From NCBI RefSeq assembly GCF_016545825.1, contig NC_052619.1, positions 1,131,501-1,195,500 on the forward strand: 64,000 nt of DNA, in the 5' to 3' direction. Positions 24,169 to 35,240 of the stretch are shown in pieces. The stretch is from Eucalyptus grandis (taxonomy: Eukaryota > Streptophyta > Magnoliopsida > Myrtales > Myrtaceae). Below the pieces are notes generated by a model. It ran no database searches, was not told where the DNA came from, and saw only the letters and a program-made list of their open reading frames with translations. How positions within the stretch are numbered: position 1 is the first letter of the stretch; each line of letters begins with the position of its first letter. Position numbers and translations under genes: made by a program.

Positions 24169-24179
24169 TTCTCCCACTT
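24169..24179 (-). other. Polypurine tract of copia-1
   Basis: Minus-strand AAGTGGGAGAA directly abuts the 3' LTR; it is the primer for plus-strand DNA synthesis. Confidence 0.8.
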
Positions 24180-24414
24180 GGCCCATATGATTTTCCTTTC
24201 ATGGTTTAATAAAGACTATAATGTGCACAATAACATTATGCTATAAAATTTCATTAAATTGACAATCACATAATAATCACAATTAAGTAAAGAAAACTAA
24301 TGTGAGTCATAGCGGTTGTATGTCATTAACCGACATAGTCCCTTCTATGTACTACAACTAAAGCACTTTACTTAACATGATCCATAAATGAGAAGTACAA
24401 TAATAGTCCAACCA

Positions 24415-25968
24415 TAATGGACGTGCGGACCACTCAAGTGCCTTAACTTTGCCCAAAGGGACACTTAAGTGCCATAACTTACGAAAGGTACACTTAAGTG
24501 CCAAAATCGGAGTAAAAGAGATCACTTGAGTGCCAATCCTGCCAATATCCGGCCAAAACGCCAACGTGGCGTTTTTCCGGCGAAAGCGCGGTGACCAAAA
24601 CGGCGCCGTTTTGCACGTTGACGTGGCCAAACGGCGTCGTTTCGACGACGTGGAACAAAATAAATAAATAAATAAATTAATTTAATTTAAAATTAAATTT
24701 AGTTAAAATATTTTAAAAAATAATATTTAAAAATTTAAAAACTTTAAAACAAATTTAAAAAATTAAAAAAAAAAAAAAAAGGAACAGGGGGAGGCGGGCG
24801 GGGATCAGCCCTCGGCCCGCCGCCGCCCCGCCGCCGGGAAGAGCCGGCGACGGCGGGGCGGGGGTCGGCCGGGTCGCGGGCCTCGGCCGGGGCCGGCGAC
24901 CCGGCCGAGCCGGCGCGAGGGCTCGCGAGCCCTCGCCGCTGGATCTGGCGAGGGCCGCGAGCCCTCGCCCGGTCGATCGGGCGAGGGCTCGCGGCCTCGC
25001 CGCTGGATCTCGGGCGGGCTCGCGGCCCTCGCCGCCGGATTCAGGCGGGCTCGCGGCCCTCGCCGGTCGGCGGCGGCGGGCTCGCGAGCCTCGCTGCTGG
25101 ATTCGGGCGAGGGCCGCGAGCCCTCGCCGGTCGACCGGCGGCGAGGGCTCGCGAGCCCTCGCCGGTCGGCCGGCGGCGAGGGCTCGCGAGCCCGCCGCTG
25201 GGGCCCAGGCGAGGGCCGCGAGCCCTCGCCGCTAGATCGGGGCGCGCGGCCCTCGCCCGGATCCGGCGAGTCGGCGGCCCTCGCCGGCCGGCCAAGGCCG
25301 CCGCCCGCCGGGCGACCCCGGCGGGCGGAGGCCCTTGGCCCGGCCGGGCGAGGGCCGCCGACCCTCGCCGGACTGGCGGCTGCGACCCTCCGCCCGGATC
25401 GGGCGAGGGCTCGCGAGCCCTCGCCGCAGCTCGGCCGGGTCGCCGGCCCGGCGAGGCCCGGCGACCCCGCCGACCCTCCCCCGCCGTCGCCGGCCCTTCC
25501 GGCGGCGGCGGGCGGGCGGGCCGAGGGTCGATCCTCGCCCGCCTCCCCATTCCCTTTTTTTTTTTTTTTTAATTTTTTTTTTAATTTTTTTAATTTTTTA
25601 AAAATATTTTTAAAGGTTTTTAAAATATTTTAAATAAATTTAATTTTAAAATTATTATTTTTAAATATTTTAACTAAATTTAATTTTAAAATTAATTTAA
25701 TTAATTTTTTAATTTTCTTTTTTGCCACGTCGGCCCAAAACGACGCCGTTTTGGCCACGTCGCGTGCAAAACGGCGTCGTTTTGGCGCGCTTCACGGAAA
25801 TACGCCACGTTGGCGTTTTGCCGGACTTTGGCGGAGTGGCACTCAAGTGATCCGGTTTTTTTCGAATTTGGCACTTAAGTGTACCTTTAAATAAGTTATG
25901 GCACTTAAGTGTCCCTTTGGCCAAAGTTATGGCACTTGAAGCGTTCTTTTGCCGTAGTTTCTTTAGAA
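24415..25968. mobile_element. Long-armed GC-core element nested in copia-1
   Basis: Two inverted arms of about 200 bp (about 24430-24650 and 25735-25950) carry in order: CAAGTGCC, GGGACACTTAAGTGCCATAA, GGTACACTTAAGTGCCAAA, CACTTGAGTGCCA, a GCCAACGTGGCGTTTT-type phrase and AAACGGCG(C/T)CGTTT palindromes. AT-rich stretches then flank a roughly 760-bp GC-rich core (24783-25548) of CTCGCC/GGCGAG words. No transposase is encoded; the long open frames in the core are compositional. Ends and target duplication could not be fixed; the arm structure suggests a Mutator-like or fold-back MITE. It must be younger than copia-1 because it interrupts it. Confidence 0.6.
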
Positions 25969-26092
25969 CTATCATGTTTAACATTCATCTATTTCCATAA
26001 TGTATACTAAATAGAAAACAGAAAATATCATAAACACGTAAGTGAGCTCAAAGTGTCAAATACATAAACTTAATACAATCATAATACAAACA

Positions 26093-29000
26093 TTAATGAC
26101 GTCCAATAACGCCCATCTTTTCAACATGCTCATTAAATGTTTTGGGCGGCAATCCTTTTGTTAAGGGATCTGCTATTATAAGATTGGTGCTAATGTGCTC
26201 AATTGACACTCTTTGTTTCTGAACTTCTTCTTTGACAGACAAGTATTTGATCTCCATATGCTTAGCACCCTTAGAATACTTGTCGTTCTTAGAGAAGAAA
26301 ACTGTTGTAGAGTTATCACAATAAATTTTCAGCGGCTTGGCAATACTATCGACAATCACAAGCCCTGAAATAAAATTCCGCAGCCATAATCCATGAATTG
26401 TGGCCTCAAAGCATGCCACAAATTCAGCTTCCATAGTGGATGCAGCAATAACTGACTGCTTCGCACCCTTCCATGAAATTGTCCCTCCAGCCAAAAGAAA
26501 CAAGTAACCAAATGTTGATTTTTTTGTATCGACACATCCGGCTAAGTTTGAATCTGAATATCCAATCACCTCGAGATGATCGGATCTTTTATAAGTGAGC
26601 ATATGATTCTTCGTTCCTTACAAGTATCTAAGAACTTTCTTTGCAGCTTTCCAATGATCCGTTCCAGGATTACTTTGATACACCTTGACATTCCGACAGC
26701 AAAACTGATTTCTGGTCTTGTGCAAGTTTGTGCATACATTAAACTCCCCACAACAGATGCATAAGGAATATTTTTAATTTGTGCTCGTTCCAATTCACTT
26801 TTCGGACATTGCATAAAACTAAATTTGTCACCTTTCTAAATTGGAACTATTCCTGCTGAACATTTACTCATATTAAATCTCTCTAAAATTTTCTCGATGT
26901 AGGTTTTCTCAGACAATCCTAATAATCCTTGTGATCTATCACGGAATATTTATATTCCTATCACATATGTTGCCTTTCCCATATCCTTCATTTCAAATTT
27001 CTTAGAGAGAAACTTCTTGGTTTCATGTAACAAACCAAGATCATTAGCAGCAAGCAAAATATCATCAACATACATAACTAGAAAAATAAACTTGCTCTCA
27101 CTAATCTTCATATATATACACCGATCAACGGTGTTTTCCTTAAATCCAAATGAAGTTATGGTATCGTTAAAGTTAAGATACCATTGTCGGAAAGCTTGTT
27201 TAAGTCCATATATTGACTTCTTTAATTTACATACCATGTGTTCCTTTTCTTTAACTGAAAAGCCTTCGGGTTGATCCATATAAACCTCTTCTTCTAAATT
27301 CCCATTAAGAAAAGCGGTTTTTACATCCATTTGGTGTAACTCCAAGTCATAATGAGCCACCAAAGCCATAATGATTATAAGTGAATCCTTCTTAGAGACT
27401 GGTGAAAATGTCTCTTTATAGTCAATGCCTTCTTTTTGCGTAAAACCCTTTGCAACAAGTCTGGCTTTATGTCGTTTAATATTGCCTTTTGAGTCGCGCT
27501 TGGTCTTAAAGACCCATTTACACCCGACCTTCTTACATCCTTTAGGCAATTCAACAATATCCCAAACTTGATTTTGATGCATGGATTTTAACTCTTCTTC
27601 CATGGCATTAAACCATTCATTAGAATCTTCACATTCCATGGCTTGGGAAAATGAATCTGAATCATTTCCAATTCCTAAGTCAATTTCTGACTCTTGTAGA
27701 TAAACAATGTAGTCATTAGAAATAGCCAATTTCCTTTCTCTTTGAGATCTTCTTAATGCTATCTCTTGTGACTCAGCTATTGGAGGTTCAATATTGACAT
27801 CTCTATTATGGAGTGTTTGGTCATTAATTTGTTATTCTCGATTATTGTTAGATTGTACTATAATATCATAAACAACAACTTTAGAAGCTTTTGGTATAGG
27901 AACTTCTACCCTTACTTCTTGATTGCAAGCATCACGCATTCTTTCACTCCCACTGATGTCACAATTTTCAATGAACCTAACATTTCCAGATTCAACAATT
28001 CTTGTACTATGATTAGGACAATAAAATTTATACCCTTTGGATTTCTCTACATAACCAATGAAATAACCATTGGCCGTTCTTGAATCCAATTTCCTTTCAT
28101 GTGGATTGTAAATTCTTACTTCTGCTTGACAACCCCAAACATGCAGGTGTCGTAAACTAAGTTTCCTTCCCGTCTACAGTTCAAAGGGAGTCTTTGGAAC
28201 TGCCTTACTAGGAACCATGTTTAATAAGTACATAAAAGTCTTTAAAGCATACATCCACAAAGATAAGGGTAAAGATGAATGACTCATCATACTCCTAACC
28301 ATTTCCATTAAAGTACGGTTACACCTTTCTATTACACCATTTTGTTGTGGTGTACTTAGCATTGTGTATTGAGCACAAATGCCATGTCTTTCAAGGAATT
28401 TAGTAAATGGACCTGGACATTGTCCCGATTCATCATACTTTCCATAATATTCACCGCCTCTATCCGATCTTACTATTTTCACATTTCTATCTAATTGCTT
28501 CTCAACCTCTTTAATATATACTTCAAGTGCATTAACTGATTGAAACTTATCATGCAATAGATAAATGTAACCATAACGTGAAAAATCATCAATAAAGGTT
28601 ATGAAATAGCTTTCCTTACCAAAAGATGGAACATCGAAAGGACCGCATATGTTAGTATGTATAATCTCAAGAAGCTCTGTGCTTCTTGTGGCACTTTTCT
28701 TAGTGTGCTTTGTTTGTTTACTTTTAATATAATCAATACACACTCCAAGGTCAGTAAAATCCAAATTTAGAAGAATTTCATTCTTCACTAATCTTTGCAT
28801 TCTTTCCTTGGATATATGACCCAAACGTTTATGCCACAAGTAAGCAGAATTTTCACTCACCAAACTTCGTTTAGTGCCAACATTATAATGCAAGATCATT
28901 AATGTCTCAACAAAAGTATAATCAAGTCTAAATTTATAGAGACCATCACATAAAATTTCAGTTCCAATAAGAGTATCACTCTTAAATAGACTGAAAAATT

Positions 29001-30140
29001 CTGATCCAAACTTACAATAAAATCCCGCTACATCAAGTCTTGGCCAAGAAACTAAATTGTGAGAAAATGTAGGTACATAAAGGGTTCGAAACAAATCCAA
29101 ATAATGCCTAATATCTAAGATCAAACGATAAGTGCCAATGCCTTCAATTGGAACTTTGTTTCTGTTCCCCGTAATCACATAACTTTCATTTGGTTTTATG
29201 GTTTGGATCGTAAGAAATCCCTGCATCGTATTTGACAGATGAATGGTAGCACTAGAATCAATCCACCAAGTATTATGAGAAACTTTAGTAAAGTTTGATT
29301 CAAAACATACTAAAGCATAAGGCTTACCTTTCTTTTCGAACCAAGCATTACATTTCAGACAATCTTTCTTCAAGTATCCAATTTTGTTGCAAAAATGACA
29401 CTTAATAAGATTGTGTTCCTTCTTGTGGATTTGAGAAGCCTTTGAAGAGTCATTCAGGACGTGTGGTCCTTTCTTCTTGCTCCTTCCACCTTTCCTCTTG
29501 AAATTCTTTCGAACTTCTTGATGACTTGAGAGATGAACAGAATGAGCCTTTTGATTCTTTATCCTTGTTTCCTCTTGAATTAGCATACTGGCCAATTCAT
29601 TTACATTCCACTTATTCTTTATAGTGTTGTAATTCATTTGAAATGACCCATATTACTCATGAGGCAAGGAATTAAGTATAAATTGTACTAAAAAGTACTC
29701 ATCCACGTTCATTCTTAAAGTTCTTAACTTTGCTGCTAAATTCGTCATCTCAAGTATATGCTCATGCATGGTGCGCGAACCATCATATTTCATGGTGGTT
29801 AGTGTGCTCATCAATGTACCAGCAAGTGACTTATCAGCAGTTTAAGAACGCTCTTCCACAAATTTCATAAATTCCTTAGCATTGTTAGTCTTGGGAAGAG
29901 AAGTCTTTAAGTTGTTTGCAACTGTCATTCGCATGAACATTAAGCTCAGTCTGTTCGATCTTTCCCAAGCTTTATGGAAAGACTTTTCATCATCGCTACT
30001 TTCATCAGTAATAGCAGCTGGTTTCTCAGCTTGAAGCGCTAAATCAAGATCCAGGACACCTAAGTGAAATTGAACTTGTTCACTCCAATCAAGAAAATTT
30101 ATCCTATTGAATAAGGGAACAGATGAGGCGTGCGAATGGA
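26093..30140 (-). pseudogene. copia-1 gag-pol polyprotein, interrupted
   Basis: Reading from 30140 downwards: a gag (UBN2-type) region (HLGVLDLDLALQAEKP ... KAWERSNRLSLMFM), a zinc knuckle [14 protein letters not shown] where the usual His is Tyr, and a protease motif [12 protein letters not shown] where DSG is DSS. The integrase (about 28174-28900) has HKRLGH but CIDY in place of the usual CxxC, and IHTNICGPF where the first catalytic Asp is Asn. The second Asp region ([13 protein letters not shown]) and [10 protein letters not shown] are present. The RT region (26950-27729) has [36 protein letters not shown] and YVDDILLA. RNase H follows at 26093-26602 (VIGYSDSNLAG, ASTMEAEFVA, DPLTKGLPPK). 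Stops separate gag, INT, RT and RNase H. Confidence 0.85.
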
Positions 30141-31637
30141 GTGAAACATGTACATATATTGCAAATGTGCAAGAAAATACTCATACATTAATTCTTTGAG
30201 AATATCACCTAATCAGATTCAAACTAAACGACACATGTACATCATAGTTCTCCTTTGGGCGATCCTATAATATACAAATATATATATATATACCATAATG
30301 ATGCTAATAAATTTTATTTGATAATTGTAAATATATCTTATTAAAATTTATTTGCTATCTTTGGATATACAAACAAATTTAACAAGTCATATTAATTATC
30401 AACCATCATGTTCATGAATTATAAGAAAATAATTAACCTTTGAGTTAATCCCTAAGTTCTTATAATAAATGAACTTCAATATACCCATAACTTCAATAAT
30501 GATATAAAACATATCAATTTCATATATAGCATCAATTAATCATGGGTAATTGAATAAAACAATTTACAATATTAAAAAAATTCAAAAGACTTCAAGGTTT
30601 GGCCACTTTAGTTACTAACAAACCATTCATAATATGAATTTTTAATATTGTAAAATACAAATATTTACCAAATTGCACACAAGGACATAAATAAGGGCAA
30701 AATCGTAAAATCATAATTCCATAAGGTCAGAATCATAAATTTAAAATCCAGGGGCAAAATGGTAAATTAGCAGCAAGGGCAGAATCGTAATTATAAATAA
30801 ACGGGAGCAGGAAATAAAATAAAATTAAATAAAATTAAAAACGGCGCCATGCAGACGTCGGGCGCGTGCTCACGCACTCCGCATCCGCCACGGGCGCGTG
30901 CGCGCACGCGCGCGTCCAACGCGCAGCGCGCCGGCAAGAATCGCCGCGCGAATGGGGTCCACGCGCGTAGCGGTTGAGCGCGCGTGAGAGTGCATGGCGC
31001 GTGGGTCCACGCGCCTGCAACTGCAGCGCGCGTGACGCCCACGCGCCTTCTTCCTCGCGCCTAGAATCGATTTTCTTCGCGATTTTCGCTATTTTCCGCC
31101 GCGGTTTCGCCGGCGTTTCTTCTCCGGCAACTCATCCCAGACACAAATAAATAATGGGTTTTGAAGAGCATGCCGGCACGACCACATGAGTTCAAGTTTC
31201 GGAGAAAATGACCAAGAAATTGGCCTCAAATCAAACTAAAATTTCTCAGAACACAAAACTTCCACCACCGCAACTTCCGCCGCTCAATTAGCCTCCGGCG
31301 AATGCCAATATACCAGAAAAACTCATGGCTAATGTTCCTCATGGCAGTGCGACCGTATGGGTCCAAAACCAAGCGATGGATCGCCGGATTTTGCCCGGAA
31401 TCGGAGAGTTTCTATCTTGTCCTTAAAATTCCGAATTACTCCATTTTCGTCCTTAAAATTCCGAATTACTCCATTCCTTTTCTCCATAAAAACATTCAAT
31501 CAATCGGATTTTCTTTAACAGAACCCTCCGAAAACATTTTAACAACAACAAATAGTACGAATAGGATCGTTCAACAAATCATCATACATAAATCATAATA
31601 TTTCTTTAAACGGAAAAATCATGAGATCATAAATCAC

Positions 31638-31649
31638 GCTCTGATACCA
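31638..31649 (-). other. Primer binding site of copia-1
   Basis: Minus-strand TGGTATCAGAGC, complementary to the 3' end of initiator Met-tRNA, lies two bases inside the 5' LTR. Confidence 0.9.
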
Positions 31650-31651
31650 AA

Positions 31652-32096
31652 TGTTAGAATGTACATATAATACTTTGATGCGGAAATACAAAAGAAAACA
31701 GTGATATTTTGATCTTCATGATTTCCACAATTAGATGAAAACATACATTTATCCATAGCGTTGCACTTAATAATGATCGTTGTAGAAAACCGAATAATCT
31801 TAAACCAAAAGAAGAAATCCGATTTCTCTCCCTTAACCCACTATACTTTAATGTATTCTATCGATGGATGAGAGAATACCCAATTCCTTTATGTTATTGT
31901 TGTTCATTGTGGGTAGAGAGAGGACCGGACTCCTTTTGTACATTCGTTGAAAATGTGTCTTCCATCAAAGCGATATATCCTTTCATATTATTAGAGTCGC
32001 AACTTCTCATAACCAATAATTATTTATTTTATAGCATTTCAATAATTATTAAACCATATAATAAATCATATCATGTGGGTCACAATAATTTTTACA
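31652..32096 (-). repeat. 5' LTR of copia-1
   Basis: Plus-strand TGTTAGAATG ... TTTTTACA, the partner of 23723-24168; flanked on the right by the TCTCA duplication. Confidence 0.9.
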
Positions 32097-32932
32097 TCTC
32101 ATGCATTTGCTTGATCTCAAAATGATTCCAAGCTTTTAGTTAGCTCACCTCATCCTATTCCTCACACCGGAAAAAGAATGAACCGCATTTTAACTACAAG
32201 ATTGGCCTTGATATGTTAAGCAGGTAGCACAAGTAATTGTTTGCTAACAAGGCGCATCAGGAAAATAACTTACATTGACTAGTTTCTCCTTTGAGTGGGG
32301 TGTGAAGACCCTTTTGATTGCAGAAAACCAGCTACCTTTCTTACCCATCTTCCCAACATTACTAGCTCTCCATGCAGAAGTTTGGTTTCGTTATTCCGAC
32401 GCTTCTCAAGTATTGATCAACTGAATTTTTTCATTGACCGGCTTTTTCCTTTTCCAAGAAATTAAAAGAGCAGAAGTTCAAAAAATTGACAGGGCGGAAG
32501 CTTTTTTGGAGAAAACAACCAAGAAAAAGCCAATAATTTGAAAAGACTTCCAGCTCTTTTGTACTCTTTCTCCACTCTTTTGCTCTTTTTAAAAAAGAGC
32601 AGATTAACCTTTTCCTAGGTTCTGGCAAGCCTTCTCAGGTGGCTATGGCCTTTTCCAGTTATTATGAATGAGGAAACTATGATGCATATGCATAATTGAT
32701 GAAATAATGTCAAATTTAAACAAAAAAGCAGCAAAGAATATTAGCATTTATATCTATTGCAACTGAGGTAGCAGCTAGTTGGATAATGGACCCCAGCAAC
32801 ATCATGAGCTTGTAACCTTTATAATGTCATGAGGCCATCGGCAAGTTTCTAAGGATTTTTGAACTTTTGAACATTTTGTTCCGTATGACAAAGAGCAACT
32901 TACAGTCAAAAAATGGCCAAAACACCCACAAA

Positions 32933-32964
<32 letters not shown>

Positions 32965-33158
32965 GACAGGAAGGCAGGCAAACAGATCAGACGGATTGCA
33001 GTTTCATCTTTGTGCAAGACATAGATGTCAAAACTTGAAGCACTAACATGGATCAGAAATACACAAACACTTGCTGTCAAACCATGACGTCTCGACACAA
33101 GATGTCGGAATCAACAACAGCGTAGGATTTCAGTAGTCATGTCTATACAAATAAACAC

Positions 33159-33160
<2 letters not shown>

Positions 33161-33214
<54 letters not shown>
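33161..33214. repeat. (GA)n microsatellite
   Basis: 27 uninterrupted GA units in the 5' flank of IQD. Confidence 0.95.
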
Positions 33215-33218
<4 letters not shown>

Positions 33219-33656
33219 CATTTGCTCTGGTGGAACTGCATATATTCTAATAGTGGGTATTGATCTTCACATTGAAAATGAATCAATCACTATGTAGGAT
33301 GAGTACCAGAAGAAAAGAGCCTGATCTTTGACATACATGAGGGATTTCACAAAAACCAAGCCAAATTCAGCTCAGCACACGAGCGAAAATTCATGTAATC
33401 AACAAGCACACATGTTTGTGCTCTAAATGAACTCAATTATCAGAATATCGAGATCAGTCCGTACCTTAGGGAAAACTGGCTCTCTTCAAGAAACCCTTGA
33501 GAAAAGCTGTCACAAACCAAAAGGAAGGGAAGATCGAGAAGAGAGATTATTCTCTCTTCCTGTCTCTAGCCTGGACCTCCCTTTTGCTCGCTAGAACACA
33601 TGATACTTCCCCTTTACAGATATTTGGTACTACTTCATTCTTTTAACCATGACTCC

Positions 33657-33660
<4 letters not shown>

Positions 33661-33696
<36 letters not shown>
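33661..33696. repeat. (CT)n microsatellite
   Basis: 18 uninterrupted CT units, about 30 bp from the left end of copia-2. Confidence 0.95.
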
Positions 33697-33699
<3 letters not shown>

Positions 33700-33729
33700 G
33701 GACTTGGAATCTTGGTGCTTGCTGGTATG

Positions 33730-34156
33730 TGTAGGGAATAACGGATCTCCGAAAAACCGGATTCGACACTAAATCGAACCCCTAAATCAATGCGGAAGCG
33801 AAGCCCGGGAAAAACAACACGTATCACCGATCCTAAAGCACACCACGGATTCGAGCGTACCTTTTAAGCCCAGATTAGACACCGACGCCGATAGAGGAAG
33901 AGAAACTTGGTCCTGTTGATCCGGTGAAGCAAATTCGCCTTCGCGCCTCACTGTTTGCCTTTTTGGGAGAGAAAAACGAGAGAGAGAGAGAAGCGGGGAG
34001 GCGTACGTACGTTTTTTGTTTTTCCAAATGGTACATTCTCTCTCTCTCTCCTCCCTTTTATATGTTCCCCCATCCACGGGCCGTATTCCCGTGGGCCGGG
34101 ATTTTTGGGCCCAACTTGGGCGGACGGGCCTTGAGCCCATTACATATAAACCATCA
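33730..34156 (-). repeat. 3' LTR of copia-2
   Basis: Plus-strand TGTAGGGAATAACGG ... AACCATCA; adjacent on its inner side to the complement of GAGTGGGAGA. Confidence 0.9.
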
Positions 34157-35240
34157 TCTCCCACTCGCACATGGTGGGCCGAACAGATTCTCTTTACCTC
34201 TCTTCAACATTCATACCGGTGAATAATCCGTGCGACCAGCATACTTTGAGAGCTCGTTGCTATACATCTCGTTAGGAATATATAGCAGCTCATAATGAGC
34301 GTCTCACTCCGAGTAGACTTAGTATAAGACCCTAGATCGATCGATCACATTTATATCTCTCTTGATCTCCTTTGAACAATGATATATATATATATATTGT
34401 ATTCACAATTATAATTATCACAAAGACAGTCATAATTTGTCGACCAGTGAATACAAAAACTACAATGTGATTCCCAATATCGATCTTCATCTTTCCTTCA
34501 AACTCTCAATTTCAGTTCAGCTTGCTTTTCTAGAAATGCCCCATTAGATCGAATCAACTCATGACCATTGGCAACATCCTAAGATAGCAAACACTAAATA
34601 GAAACCTTGAGAATAAGTAAAAGTCATAAGGGCACTAAAATTGAGGAACTCTTTTTCCTCAAGAGTCTCACACGTCATAAAAGTTGAGATCAAACTTTTG
34701 CCACTCTTATTGGTTGGCTCATGCATACGTAGTATGAAATACGTATTACGGTATTAACTCCTTTCCCATGGAGCGTATGTCTACACCTTTCAATACCGTA
34801 CAAATGATAGTTCAAACATACCCAATGTCTAACTTGAGTTCACGTATCTACTCATTTACAAAATTCATCAGAACTCACATCTGGCATCTTAGACAGATAA
34901 AGTAAAATATGTGGGGTATTTTACTTTCGGACATCATGAGTATTATGTCCTCATCTTAACACTTAGTTAAGGCGACATGCGTATTTTAAGCTTGAGCTCT
35001 CGATTATCACCTAGATAATAAGCTTAAAAACAGTCTCATCTCTATTTATCACACAGTAAATAGAGGCGATTACCCGTGTGAGTGGGCTAATCTTTTATCT
35101 GTTCAACATACTTCCTCAACTTATAATAATACACTGAGTATTAAGATGCATAAAGATCATACAAAGATTCATAGGCATTAATAATGAAACAGCACTAGTT
35201 CATAAATGTGAACAACATAGGGAAATTACAATCCATTACA
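34157..35240 (-). other. copia-2 noncoding 3' region
   Basis: The stretch between the RNase H stop and the 3' LTR. It is AT-rich and without recognisable coding; it begins (minus-strand end) with the polypurine tract at 34157-34167. Confidence 0.6.

Larger units (their letters stand above)
23723..32096 (-). mobile_element. Ty1/copia retrotransposon (copia-1), full length with both LTRs
   Basis: An 8374-bp element bounded by the 5-bp duplication TCTCA (23718-23722 and 32097-32101). LTRs are 446 and 445 bp; by eye they differ at roughly 15-20 positions (about 4%). On the minus strand the order is 5' LTR, primer site, gag, protease, integrase, RT, RNase H, polypurine tract, 3' LTR, which is the Ty1/copia order. 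It lies in intron 1 of the IQD gene, in the same orientation as that gene. A GC-core element (about 24415-25968) is nested between the RNase H end and the 3' LTR. Stops and lost catalytic residues make it non-autonomous. Confidence 0.92.
23049..32348 (-). pseudogene. IQD (IQ67-domain) gene, 5' two exons, split and truncated
   Basis: Family role: IQD proteins are calmodulin-binding, microtubule-associated scaffold proteins of plants. Exon 1 (32274-32348) begins MGKKGSWFSAIKRVFTPHSK and ends with a GTAAGT donor in phase 0. Exon 2 (about 23049-23299) follows a GTAG acceptor in the same phase and reads KKKSSKKDKKKG, then FIPFFREPSSIEKILGDAE and a proline-rich PATPPLPEQPRT segment. This is the standard N-terminal layout of IQD13/14-type proteins. 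The 9-kb intron contains a complete copia element (23723-32096). Exon 2 is cut off by an LTR fragment at about 23048, and no IQ67 (calmodulin-binding) exon was found to the left. The fragment is open in both exons but lacks the domain that defines the family, so I call it a truncated pseudogene. Confidence 0.8.
32349..33724 (-). promoter_or_regulatory. 5' flank of IQD exon 1, with microsatellites
   Basis: The region upstream of the IQD start codon on the minus strand. It holds AG/CT runs at about 32935-32958, 33161-33214 and 33661-33696. Such CT tracts are common in plant 5' leaders. Short 5' untranslated exons may be present but cannot be delimited. Copia-2 (from 33730) separates it from more distal promoter DNA. 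Confidence 0.4.

Noticed and set aside
25041..25550. 169-codon minus-strand frame
   Set aside because: Same GC-core effect; repetitive Arg/Ala/Pro/Gly without a domain, inside a nested MITE-like element.
30791..31042. Frames in a CGCG-rich stretch of copia-1
   Set aside because: Located in the 5' leader between primer site and gag; low-complexity CGCGCG composition, no recognisable protein.
33161..33214. Possible CRISPR-like or satellite repeat
   Set aside because: It is a plain GA dinucleotide microsatellite; no spacer-repeat structure occurs anywhere in the window.
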